Part shown: piece by piece, positions 1-9,180 of the stretch
Layout of the letters: each line of letters starts with the position of its first letter
Numbering within the stretch: the first letter of the stretch is position 1
Origin: Conidiobolus incongruus B7586
Lineage: Eukaryota; Entomophthoromycota; Entomophthoromycetes; Entomophthorales; Conidiobolaceae
NCBI GenBank assembly: GCA_000697335.1
Contig: JNEM01017048.1
Location: forward strand, 1-18,062
Length of the DNA: 18,062 nucleotides
Direction of reading: 5' to 3'
Translations under genes and position numbers: made by a program
Notes under the pieces: model-generated
What the model saw: only the letters and a program-made list of their open reading frames with translations
What the model was told of the DNA's origin: nothing
The model's database searches: none

Positions 1-1750
1 TATAATAAACTAGTTAACACTAATAATTCTAATAATATCATAAATTAATTTACCTTCTTTATAAAGTTAATTGATACACAAATAAATTTTTTTAAAGAGA
101 GATTTAAATATAATAATATTAATAAAAAAATTTAGTATATTTGTAAAATATTATATAAAATAATAGTAAAGAGAGAAAAAAAATATGGTTATATATTGTT
201 AAATATATCCCTTTATCTCAAAAACCCACAAATTTATAACTTACTTTAGTTATATATTAAAGGTTAATATTTTTGCTAATAGTTTACTAAATATATCTAA
301 ATATATTTATTTATTATTAAATAATATACCTTAATTATATATTATAGTTTCAAGTAATCTAATATATACAATTGTTTTAGTTATTAATTAAAATATATAT
401 ATTTTTGATTTTATGACTCACTTTTACAGGTTAGTGTAATATTAAATATTGATTCTAATAAGTTAGTTATATATTTAATTATTAATATTTTTTTATCAAA
501 ATATTTTGATTTTTAAATTATATTTAAATTTAATTATACTTAAACTAGATCATAATTATTAAAAGGCTTTTATTTTTATATCTTTAAAACTTAACTATAA
601 ATCCCCTAAAATTATTTAAAATTTGCAAATAGCTTATAAAGATAGTATTTTATCTAAAATTACTATATATTGTTAAATTTGTGATTTTAAAGCTAAAAGG
701 GACATTATTTAAAATTTACCAAAATCTAAAAGATTAATTTTTATTGTTATTTTTTATTTATTAATAGAGTAAAAAAATATATTAAAAAATACCTTTTTAT
801 TTCTATTAAAGAAATATTAAAATAATTTAATATTAATTATATAAGTAACTTATATTTACTAAAGTTTAAACTTAAATTAATTAATAAAAATATAAAATAA
901 ATACCTTATAATTTAATAGAAACCTAAAAGAGAATTAGAGTAGCTATAGTTAAACTAAATTTATTAAATTATAACTAAAAACAAAAGTTTTTACAATAAA
1001 TACTTACAATTAATAAATCTTAAATTCTTTTATATAATCCTTTAATTAAAAATAAAACAAGATATTAGATTAAATGAAACTAATCCCCTCTATAAATTCT
1101 GATGAATAAATATTTTAAATATCAGTAAATATTAATTATTATAATAAATTATAATGGTATATAGTTTTTTTATTTAATATCTTAAGGAAAATCAATTAAT
1201 AATAAGCTATATATTACCTTTTTAAATAAAATAATTTTTAAATAATATTCTTATTATAAATTAAAGATATTTATTATTTTGTATAATAATTATAAAATAT
1301 ATAAAGTTAAAAACTATAAAAGATTTTTTATATAAAAAAAATTAAAGGGAATTACTATATCTAATATTTTCACTAATTATAACTTACATAATTATAATTG
1401 TTTAAAACAATTAAAAAAATAGCTTATAGGAAAAAAAATTCCTATAAATAAATTAAATTAATTTGTGAAATATCAAATTTTAGTCTTTAATAAAAAAACT
1501 GTTTTTTAAGTATTAAAAGCTTATTAAAAGTATAGAAAAGAGTTATTAATAATAAAAAAGGCTATTAATTTTATATTATTCTTTAATTTTTATATATTAT
1601 TTATTAATTTATTTGTTTAATTTTAATCTTAAAATTATGTTATTATTTAATGTTTACATTAATATAAATTAATTATATAATTTATAATTAATTGAATTAT
1701 ATAGAAATATATATAAGTATTTTAAAAAATAATCTTTTAACATATATAAT
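1..1750. other. Extremely AT-rich block around a decayed DNA transposon
   Basis: This block has almost no C or G, clearly less than the intergenic DNA to its right. Composition begins to look like the rest of the window near 1750-1850. It holds no intact open frame. The middle part can be read as a worn transposase (separate entry). I see nothing recognisable in about 1-700 and cannot place terminal inverted repeats, so the true element borders are unknown and the left end may lie outside the window. The loss of C and G fits long decay by C-to-T and G-to-A change, possibly repeat-directed, but that is inference. Confidence 0.6.
790..1620 (+). mobile_element. Relic of a pogo/Fot1-like (Tc1/mariner superfamily) transposase
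   Basis: One reading frame (codons starting at positions 1, 4, 7 and so on) keeps the order of pogo/Fot1-type DDE transposase motifs through many stops. Near 910 the frame reads YNLIETxKRIRV, where the family has YNxDETGFxIGV. Near 1195-1240 comes NNKLYITFLNKIIF, as in the family's WTNNELAxxWLxxVF. Near 1264-1296, LKIFIILYNNYK sits where the family has LLILDGHxSH. Near 1402-1440, CLKQLKK precedes GKKI, like CFxPLKxAYGKxI. Near 1527-1617 it ends with AYxKYRKELLIIKKAI, like the end of these proteins before a GFRxTGxxPF motif. The conserved aspartates are gone and at least six stops interrupt the frame, so it is inactive. The family is recognised from motif order and spacing. It is less certain than a clean hit, because AT-rich sequence favours chance I, K, N, F and Y residues. 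Confidence 0.55.
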
Positions 1751-2697
1751 AATAAGTTCTGAATTCTATTAGATAAACTAATATTCTTTTAAGAAACTTA
1801 AGAACTTTATTTTATTCATGATATTTATCTTATCTCCCTCTCAAATATTTCAGCTTATTAGAAATTTAAGCTTATTTCATGCTTAACCAATAAAAAAATT
1901 CAAAGAATTGTTCATATCATATCAATTGAATTTTGAGGTTTAATTATTATATATTTTTGGTTAAATACTTTATGAAATATATTATTTTTGAGATCAAATA
2001 TAGTAAAAAATGTTTATTTATTCTAGCTAACTAATTTCAAAATAATTAGTAATCATTTTAAAAGGAATCAGCTTAAATATATTGTTATATACTTCAATAA
2101 GTTATTGACAGCTTTCAAAATCCTGGTTTAGTTTTTTTACAATTATTAGACAGATTTTATTCAATATTCCAATTAACAAATGGACTGATTATAGAGAATA
2201 TAAATTTCACCAGTTCCTTAGAGTATATAAGCGATTAATTATTGAATTTTAAATAATAATTAATTGAATGAGCAATAAATTTGTATAATTTTGTTGATAT
2301 ATTCCCATATGGCATGTGACATGTGTATGTATATTTAAAATGTGTCCATACAATGTTTTATGTTGTTAAGAGTAACTATACTGATTTTTAATAATACAAT
2401 AATTGAAATATATCAAAATAATATTTTAATACTAATAATGAGAACTAGTAGATGAATATATAAAAATTTACATTAATTAAAAACAAAGTATTTATAGTAA
2501 GGATTAGATAAAAGCAATAGTATTTATCTAATTTGTGTGCTCGGTTTAAACATCTCTTTAGTAATATATTACTTTAAAATACTGTAAATTTGAATTTATC
2601 GAAGAGATTACGTAATCTAATTTACAGTGTTTTAAATCAATACCACTAACTTATATAGACAAAGGTTATTAATAATGTATATTACAGACTTAGTTAT
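1751..2697. other. Intergenic AT-rich DNA
   Basis: I see no coding region or RNA gene. The only structured item is the nested inverted repeat at 2569-2640, listed separately. The stretch from 1800 to 2350 has a slightly less biased composition than the block to its left but contains only short open frames. Confidence 0.5.
2569..2640. repeat. Inverted repeat with a nested perfect palindrome
   Basis: Two 22-base arms (2569-2590 and 2619-2640) are inverted copies that match at 19 positions, with a 15-base core (reading actgtaaatt in the left arm) differing at one. The 28-base loop ends with a perfect 14-base palindrome, AGATTACGTAATCT, at 2605-2618. It could be a tiny foldback element, a cruciform-forming site or a binding site for a dimeric protein. 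There is no coding sequence in it and no obvious target-site duplication. The sequence shows the repeat; its role is unknown. Confidence 0.6.
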
Positions 2698-2835
2698 TTA
2701 AATGAAGTCGGGATTTACTTCGGTGAGCAGATCTGTCTCAGCATCAGCTGAAATAAATTTAACTTTTAAGATCAAATTTACCTCTGGATGACCATTTTTG
2801 CTAATTCCATTATTTTTCAATCTTGACGATGGTAA
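2698..2835 (-). other. Short unrecognised open frame, possible gene end or relic
   Basis: The minus strand has about 45 codons open before a TAA at 2698-2700. The last part reads KFISADAETDLLTEVNPDFI, an acidic, ordinary-looking protein composition, and the DNA here is richer in G and C than its surroundings. There is no convincing start codon. A GT-AG pair inside the frame (GTAAAT to TTTCAG) could equally mark it as partly intron. It may be the last exon of a lost gene, a decayed fragment or chance. I do not recognise the sequence. Confidence 0.2.
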
Positions 2836-2840
2836 ACATT

Positions 2841-3479
2841 AATAATAATTATGTCTGAGAATTTTATAGCAAAAAGGTGAGAAAATAATTTTCTGGATAT
2901 CAATTTGAAAATGAATTTTGATAGCTTAGTTATGAAGCCTCAAGGTATTTAAACAGATATTTCTACAATTGTAACCATTTATATTTTCCTTCTTTACCAT
3001 TATTTCCAAAGTTAAGTATAAAAATAGATAGATGAATCAGTTATTCAACAATTTTGGATTTAAATATTATTCAACTTTAATTATTCGATTCAAAAGAACA
3101 TTGACTCCTCTGCAATTTTAACTTGTCAATCGAGTAATTATTGGTTGAATTAATACCTGTTTTTCTTTACTTAAAGAATCTTAGATTACTCGCTAATCTT
3201 TATTCAAACAAGGTTATATAAAGTTTAATTATTAGTATTAAATGTTTCATAATCTAAAGATATTTATTATTAAAAATTATATTAGAATTCAATCACAATA
3301 CCCAGTTTTTTAAATTTTTATTAATTCATAAATTACGATCCAAATTGATTATGGATAGATATTGAAGACATATATTAGATAAAAATATTGCACTTAAGAT
3401 TTAATTCACCTAAAATAATATATCATCTTATAACTCATTCAACTATAACTAAGTAATCATGTTTATTTCATATTATATC
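2841..3479. other. Intergenic AT-rich DNA
   Basis: No open frame above about 60 codons, no RNA gene and no clear repeat were seen here. It lies between two short minus-strand open frames and could in principle hold introns linking them, but I found no splice arrangement that supports this. Confidence 0.4.
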
Positions 3480-3674
3480 TCAACTCATAACATTGATTAT
3501 CCATTTATATTCTGGACTAGGAGTCAATTTCCTTTTCGTCAAAAATTTATTTGTTGAAATCTTCACATCCTTCCAGTCCAACTGATCTATTGAACTCTGC
3601 TTAACACATCTCTCAAAAATCACCGCCATTATCAGTATCAAAATTATATATCTCCTAGGATGTCCTCTTGACAT
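3480..3674 (-). CDS. Hypothetical 64-residue protein with an N-terminal membrane anchor
   Basis: The frame opens with ATG at 3672-3674; the codon before it is TTG. It begins MSRGHPRR, followed by a hydrophobic run YIILILIMAVIF (about residues 9-20), then a polar, lysine-rich tail. The layout of a few basic residues followed by one hydrophobic segment fits a signal anchor or a type II membrane protein, so this could be the first exon of a longer gene or a small membrane protein. I do not recognise it and see no paralogue in the window. Base composition is a little less AT-rich than the flanks, which slightly favours a real or formerly real coding exon. Chance is a serious alternative at this length. 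Confidence 0.25.
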   Translation of the reverse strand: MSRGHPRRYIILILIMAVIFERCVKQSSIDQLDWKDVKISTNKFLTKRKLTPSPEYKWIINVMS

Positions 3675-4330
3675 CAACTCTAAGTACAGAGACTTAATGT
3701 TCTAACCATTTTATTTGTTGGCAATTAATGAATGTTTCAATCCACATATTCAAAATCAACAGTTTTAGTTTCGTCAGTTTCCTATATTTAATGAATACTT
3801 CTAACATTTCATTTTCAAACTATCTTTTTTAATTCATAAAGCTTGGAGTACTTTAAAGTAAGTCATTTTAATGGTTAATATACTTTGAGTTTAGCTAATA
3901 TTAAGTTTGGTTCTAATATATTTCAATTTTAATTCATTTTATTATTGTAATTACTTAGCTCGATATATAAATTTTTAATAGATATTTGTCTGGTCTTATT
4001 ATCAAGTCATATTATAAATATAGTGTATGTTCACATCTTATAATATTCCAATCATAATGAATTTGATATTTTTAAATCTCAATAATGAAATTTTTATAAT
4101 TTTATAAACTGGTTTGTTACAGAAAATTCTTGCTATTATCCAATCAGTTAGATTATATCCTAAAATATTTGTAATTAAATATATATCCTTGAAACTTAAG
4201 CATCATTTTCATAACTATTTAACCTCAAGTTAACCACACTAAAATTAATATGCTTTAAATAATTACCAAATAGCGCTCAGATTTAATAAATATATATATA
4301 TATACCTTGATTATACTATTAACTAAATTC
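3675..4330. other. Intergenic DNA upstream of the first F-box gene
   Basis: AT-rich sequence with no gene seen. A (TA)7 run lies at about 4291-4304, some 60 bases before the F-box start codon, and may supply a TATA-like element. Any promoter of the gene at 4365 should lie here, but no specific factor site stands out. Confidence 0.35.
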
Positions 4331-4354
4331 CTTTTTTTATTTTTATTTTAACAG
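4331..4354 (+). promoter_or_regulatory. Candidate splice acceptor just before the F-box start codon
   Basis: A T-rich tract runs straight into AACAG, ending ten bases before the ATG at 4365. This looks like a branch region, polypyrimidine tract and 3' splice site. It suggests a 5'-UTR intron or a small upstream coding exon for the gene at 4365. Several GTAATT-type donors lie upstream, so the donor is not determined. Confidence 0.4.
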
Positions 4355-4364
4355 CTTATCAAAA

Positions 4365-5984
4365 ATGACTAAAAATGATAAGCACTTGGAAAAAAACCGT
4401 ACACAGGATATGATCACTTTCGAAAGCTCTAAAATAATCAATCAGAACTTGACAAGTGCGGTTGCTTACTTAAATCAAAATACTATTGATAACACTCAAT
4501 CCCCTGCGTCTGCTCCAACCTCTCCAAGCAATGTTGAGAGAACTCTGCCTCCTGTTACTGTTCCAATTACTCAACATTCTATGCCTACTCTAAGCTCTTC
4601 AAACAGTGTTGAGAAAACACCGCCTCCTACTACTGTTTCAGGCTCTCCAACTACCGTTGAGGATACTTTACATTCCTCTACTACCCCAAGCTTCTCAGAT
4701 GGAGAACTTCAAATACCTCAAACCCCTCTCTTATCACAAGAACAAAGTAATTCAAATCTAACAGATATAAAGCAAAAGACCCCACGTTTAACTTTAAACA
4801 CTCTCCCGTACAACGTGTTTAAATATTTATTTGCATATTTAAATGACGTTGAATTGATTACATTATCTACTCAGTCGAAATTAATTAGACAAAAGGTTTC
4901 TCCTCATATCTTTAGAATATTAACCATGTTCCCTCAATGTCTAAAAAACCAGCTCCAGAGTTTTGAATCAATCGCCGAGGACACTCCTCTCTCCAACAGC
5001 CAAGAGGCCCTCATTCGATGTGTACAAAACTTGGCTCCACACGTGGTATTTTTGACAATCAGTGACCTATATTATCACTAGTTTGCTATCCGGACCTTTC
5101 AGTATTTTACACACGTTCAAATATTACTTCTTGATCATCTATGGTTGGATACATCCAACTTGATGAATATAATTTCTAGTCTAAGGACATTAACTTGTAT
5201 GTCTTTCTACATGATCAGAGTTAGTGGTCGAGATGCCAGTATTAACAATGTAATGCTCCCAAATCAGCTTCGACGTCTTGACTTGACATTAGTTCCATCT
5301 CACCCCTACCCAACCGAAGTGTTCGAAATTTTGAACCAAAACAGAAGTCTCACAGCATTTTCCTTCAATGTTCCTGAGCTGGGCCGAAGATTAGATCAGC
5401 CAACTTTCAGTTTATGCCATTTGGGAATTGATTTACGCTATACTTCTATAGATGAATCATTTGTCAATAGATTTCAAAATGTGCCGAATTTTCAATCTAT
5501 CAAACTCTATTGTGAAAGTCTCTCTTGGCAGTCTATTCGATCAATCTTGGAAATTCAGACGTTGTCAAACCTATATATCCAGTCTGATTTGCATGGTTAT
5601 AACGAACAGGCTGAACTGGATTGCTCTACTTCAATACAAAGATTGGCATTAATTGGAACTTTTTTTGATGATTGGGTGTCTTACTTCCTTGATCATTGTC
5701 GACAATTAATCAACCTCACGTTATATTACCAAATTCTCGAAAAAAATTTTGAACAAGTCTGCGAATTACCACATCTACAGGAACTTCAAATTTTAAAATA
5801 TCCACTAAATGAATGGTATTTTTCTGAAATTTTGGAAATGCCAAATTTAAATCAAATTCATTTAGAAGGGATCAATCCTGAGGCAATTGGCAATACCTTC
5901 AAGATATTTATGGATTCTGATAGCGAATGGGTTATTGAAACTGCTGTTGAATCAATTACCATAATTAAACGTAATAATGTTTAA
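4365..5984 (+). CDS. F-box/leucine-rich-repeat protein gene with an in-frame TAG
   Basis: The locus is 540 codons long in one frame, broken only by TAG at 5079-5081; after the stop the same frame stays open to TAA at 5982-5984. Residues 1-45 are polar. Residues 46-128 are rich in Ser, Thr and Pro and hold three imperfect repeats built on the pattern VExTxPPxTV. Residues 143-190 are an F-box (LNTLPYNVFKYLFAYLNDVE), which normally binds Skp1 in an SCF ubiquitin ligase. The rest is LRR-like, with repeated L-x-x-L-x-L strands that would bind substrate. The part just before the stop and the part after it both line up with the intact F-box gene at 6960, so the stop sits inside conserved sequence. 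It is either a young pseudogene or has an undetected 60-base intron (GTAC at 5022 to TAG at 5081). That stretch is about 40% G+C, far above the introns of HRD1, which argues against an intron. No ATG lies near the start of the second half. Confidence 0.75.
4521..4685 (+). repeat. Three imperfect in-frame repeats in the Ser/Thr/Pro-rich region
   Basis: Three copies, centred on GTTGAG at 4533, 4608 and 4656, each continue into a threonine- and serine-rich stretch, which in the first two copies includes CCTCCT. Spacings are 75 and 48 bases, both multiples of three, so the repeats grew within the reading frame of the F-box gene. The first two copies are the closest, over about 43 bases. Such stretches are often disordered and phosphorylated at Ser-Pro or Thr-Pro; that role is inference here. 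Confidence 0.65.
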
Positions 5985-6430
5985 ATATGTCAAGTATTGA
6001 ACTTATATTATTTTAACACCTGATTACAAATAAACGTATTTTTTTCATAAAATATATTAATTCATTATTAATTGCTGTACTTTTTCATTATATAAAAATA
6101 ATCAATATAAATATTTTTTTAAATTTGATATCTTGATATAAATATTATTTGTTATATACTTAAAACCTGGAATGATTACAATTATAAAGATATTTTATTA
6201 TACGAATGTTTATATAAATAAAAATCATAATAAAAATTATCCAACTCCCTATTAAAAAATTAAATACCAAATTTATAACAATATTAATAAAATTTATATT
6301 AGATTCAGTTAATATATATGTTTATCATAAAATTGATTGAATATAATGATTTTTTCCATAATTATTTTTATTAAAAAACCAATTTCAGTAGTAATCTCCC
6401 AATCAATTTAATTTTCATGATTAGGTTTTA
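5985..6430. other. Intergenic AT-rich DNA after the first F-box gene
   Basis: Very AT-rich sequence with no open frame or RNA gene. An AATAAA-like motif (AAATAAAC) at about 6028-6035, within 50 bases of the stop codon, could serve as the polyadenylation signal of the F-box gene. Confidence 0.35.
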
Positions 6431-6790
6431 ATTTTTCATTAACATGACTTAGGAAAACTCTGACTGGATAAGTTTAAGTAAATAAGAGTGATCTAGGGGA
6501 TTCCAGGTAACTGTTAGGGAGATAAAGGCTTTATTGATTCAAGACAGATAGCTTGGTGGACTTAGATCAAGCTCGTCTGTTTAAGGATAGCTCTAATTCT
6601 GGGTTTAAATATAGAGTGAGTTGGGTAAGGTGATTTATGAGATTCTCCAGTGGCTTGTGTCATCAGCCAATTAAAAAGTAGAGCGGAAGTAACTGATATG
6701 AGAGGTAGGAATGACTTTAAATTAGGTTGACGTAAGTACACTTTGTAGGAGAGCAGTCACCTGACTCGTGACGTCACTTTGGATAAGCTT
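6431..6790. other. G-rich, GC-raised island of unknown nature
   Basis: About 350 bases have clearly more G and C than the rest of the intergenic DNA (roughly 40%), with G in excess on the + strand. The longest open stretches are about 30 codons (FKTDSLVDLDQARLFKDSSN, from about 6537, is the start of one), with stops in every frame. I recognise no protein, tRNA or other RNA. It lies directly upstream of the intact F-box gene, so it may be promoter plus leader, a non-coding transcript, or a worn insertion. The bZIP-like sites at its right end are listed separately. Confidence 0.4.
6728..6777. promoter_or_regulatory. Cluster of bZIP (ATF/CREB-type) sites upstream of the F-box gene
   Basis: Three related sites lie within 50 bases. 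TGACGTAA at 6728-6735 is a CRE-like site. TGACTCG at 6762-6768 is one base from the AP-1/Gcn4 site TGACTCA. GTGACGTCAC at 6768-6777 is a perfect 10-base palindrome containing the full CRE core TGACGTCA. They sit about 180-230 bases before the ATG at 6960. In such AT-rich DNA a full palindromic CRE with two partners is unlikely to be chance, so control by an ATF/CREB or Gcn4-type factor is a reasonable inference. Confidence 0.5.
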
Positions 6791-6959
6791 TGTCCCATAT
6801 TTTGATAATCAAGTAATGTTTTTATAACTGGATTATATATTATCATTGAAGTTTCAATTCTTAAAACTATTAATCCAAATTATTGTAATTATCCAACTAT
6901 TTAATAAAATCTAATTATTTACCTTATTGCCTGTTTATTTATTAATTCAATTATATGAG

Positions 6960-8510
6960 ATGGGTCAACTCGCTCCAAATTTAAATTCTTCAGATATCTG
7001 TGAACAGGAGAATCGAAATCCTCAAAAATCATATAGTAGGGACTTCAAATTTAATAATCTCAGCGAAGAACATAAAGTAGTTATAATTAAAAATGTTATG
7101 TGTTATTTAAATCACCCAACTTTACTTTCACTTCGCCTAACTTCAAAGAGCTTTAACCTTTCTGTTGGTTCAAGCAAATTGAAAGGTCTTACTCTCTTCA
7201 GGAAGAATTCACCATTGAGGGGAAATGATACTGATACAATAGATCATGATTCGATTGATAAGGAATATAACAAATTTATAAATAATACGTATCCAATTAG
7301 AAATTTGGTTCAAAGTATCGAATTGAGAAAACTGGCCCCATTCGCTCTTGAAAAGAATATATTTTCGACTTTTTCAAATATCACAAGAGTTCGTTTTGCA
7401 TTTACTCAACTCACTGAGGATTTAGTATTACAAGCATTCAAGAATTTGCCAAATCTAATTGAATTAGATTTAAAGCAGTTAATTATTAAAAAAATTGGAG
7501 ATATAGATCCTGAACCTCAAGGAATTCCTTTACCTAATTCCTTCATCAAATTAAGCATTTGTAAACTTCGATTAAGCCATAACCCAGTTTCGTTTGCTAA
7601 CACTTTGAACCGGCATCGAACGATTCAGAGTCTAAGTTGCTCAAGTCTTGCAAAAACAAGTTTGCTTCAGCCTTATTTTAATGAAAGCAATAATCTAAAA
7701 AGACTACGATTTGTTATTAATAATTTGTTTGATAATTGTGATGCACTGGGAAGAATATTAAGCGCCAATTCTGAAATCTGTGATTTGCATCTCGAATTCG
7801 ATAGTTTGACGCAAGAAGTTGTAGACGTTATTGGAACAGGCTTGATCGGCTTAGAACTACTCACCCTATCTAGTTTACCTTCAGTGCAGGATATTTACGA
7901 TATTTGCGGTAAAATAAATAAGCCTGTGATTTTGCATAACCCTATTGGGATCACCAAATTTAAACTCGACTTTAGTGGTTTATCGACCGAATCGCTTGAT
8001 AGTCTGCTAAGTAATATGCCCCAATTGCAAGAATTACATATTAACATTAATAGGAATATTACATCTGTTGCAAAAGCAATATATAAAAACTGTCCTCTTC
8101 TACACACATTAGTAATCAGATACCCTCAAAAGTTCGTTATGCGAAATGGTGATATATTGGCTTTGGAGAATTTGTTTGACACTGAATCACACCAAACCTT
8201 CTATGCATGCGCAGCGAATTTGAAATCTCTTACACTCATCAATATGGATATTATAAGTTTTCATCCTCGTTATATTGCACAATTCACCAATCTGGAAATT
8301 TTGAACTTTTATAAGGATCAATCATATCGTGAATCTCGTCGCCAATCTCGATATCGACCTCGTCCTCTATCTGTCCCTCTTTCTCAACTTTTTGAAGATC
8401 ATTTATCAAGGTTTGAGGGTTTTAATACTTGGGTTTCTAAGTCTCAAAAATATCGCCAAGGTTATCTATATAAACCTCAAACTAAATGGAAGCCTTATAA
8501 GTTTGATTAG
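6960..8510 (+). CDS. F-box/leucine-rich-repeat protein, intact
   Basis: 516 residues, no intron needed. The first ATG in frame is at 6960; the open frame extends 11 codons further up but starts there with TTG, so I use 6960. Residues about 32-77 form a divergent F-box (LSEEHKVVIIKNVMCYLNHP, then SLRLTSKSF). From about residue 125 to 470 the protein is LRR-like, with repeated strands such as NLIELDL, LELLTLS, LQELHININ, LHTLVIRY, LKSLTLINMD and LEILNFYK. The final 50 residues include a basic Arg-rich patch (RESRRQSRYRPRP). By family knowledge it should bind Skp1 through the F-box and recruit a target for ubiquitination through the LRR arc; the target is unknown. It is a relative of the gene at 4365 in the same orientation, and the two are probably diverged members of an expanded F-box family. 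Confidence 0.85.
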   Translation: MGQLAPNLNSSDICEQENRNPQKSYSRDFKFNNLSEEHKVVIIKNVMCYLNHPTLLSLRLTSKSFNLSVGSSKLKGLTLFRKNSPLRGNDTDTIDHDSIDKEYNKFINNTYPIRNLVQSIELRKLAPFALEKNIFSTFSNITRVRFAFTQLTEDLVLQAFKNLPNLIELDLKQLIIKKIGDIDPEPQGIPLPNSFIKLSICKLRLSHNPVSFANTLNRHRTIQSLSCSSLAKTSLLQPYFNESNNLKRLRFVINNLFDNCDALGRILSANSEICDLHLEFDSLTQEVVDVIGTGLIGLELLTLSSLPSVQDIYDICGKINKPVILHNPIGITKFKLDFSGLSTESLDSLLSNMPQLQELHININRNITSVAKAIYKNCPLLHTLVIRYPQKFVMRNGDILALENLFDTESHQTFYACAANLKSLTLINMDIISFHPRYIAQFTNLEILNFYKDQSYRESRRQSRYRPRPLSVPLSQLFEDHLSRFEGFNTWVSKSQKYRQGYLYKPQTKWKPYKFD

Positions 8511-9003
8511 TTCAAATTTACATATTAAATTATATTTTAGCAATGAATATAGCAGTTATATTAATAAATTGATTTGTTTTTTTATTTAAACAAAATTAAT
8601 TATATATCACAGTTTAAATAATAAAAAGCTGTATTTTGTTGATAGGCTATATATATACACTGAATGATATATACATATCCTTAAAATCAACATTAGGTAT
8701 ATAACTGTTAAGTAAAAATATATTTGCAAGGTAAAATAAATATATGTAATATTCTCTACATAATAATATAATAATAATTTTTGTATAAATATTTAGATAT
8801 CCGATCATTTAAATTATAATTTGAGAAAATTATTATAGTGATTAGATATTTATTATAGCTAAAATTCATCAAATACTACATATTATATCAATCTAACCTT
8901 CAGAAAATTTTAGACCTAATCAATCAAAATTAAAATTTTATTGACACATAATGACTATATATTATAAAATAAACAACTAATTGATATGATCAAGAAGTTA
9001 CCG
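8511..9003. other. Intergenic AT-rich DNA after the second F-box gene
   Basis: No gene seen. An AATAAA motif at about 8561, some 50 bases past the stop codon, could be the polyadenylation signal of the F-box gene. The rest is low-complexity A/T sequence. Confidence 0.4.
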
Positions 9004-9180
9004 TGTTAAGGGTTACGAGAATTGGGGGAGTTTGGAAGTTGCGAGCAGACCAGTCCTATGAGGGAATGCTATTGGGAAGGAGTGAGACCAGAGAGCAAGC
9101 CTCTGAAATTCAAGGGGCATGAGATTTAGGACTAATGCTGAACTATCGACTGATTAAATTTAATAATTTAACTCTTAACA
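9004..9180. mobile_element. 177-bp element with inverted ends: candidate solo LTR or MITE
   Basis: A GC-raised, G-rich segment stands out from the AT-rich flanks. It starts TGTTAAGGGTTA and ends TAACTCTTAACA, an inverted pair of 12 bases with one mismatch, bounded by the TG and CA expected of LTRs. The five bases outside each end are near-identical (shared ACCG), as a target-site duplication would be. There is no coding sequence and no primer-binding site or polypurine tract at the borders, so if it is retroviral-type it is a solo LTR fossil. The rather long inverted ends also fit a small non-autonomous DNA element. No second copy exists in the window. Confidence 0.4.

Noticed and set aside
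900-1640. Reverse transcriptase of an LTR retrotransposon in the AT-rich block
   Set aside because: I tried RT motifs first; their order and spacing do not fit, whereas the pogo/Fot1 transposase motifs follow in order in one frame.
6927-6959. Eleven extra codons upstream of the second F-box gene's ATG
   Set aside because: The extension begins with TTG, not ATG. The eukaryotic start is the ATG at 6960.
8329-8589. 86-codon + strand open frame at the end of the second F-box gene
   Set aside because: It overlaps the F-box gene in another frame and runs into AT-rich 3' sequence; the hydrophobic composition is a by-product.
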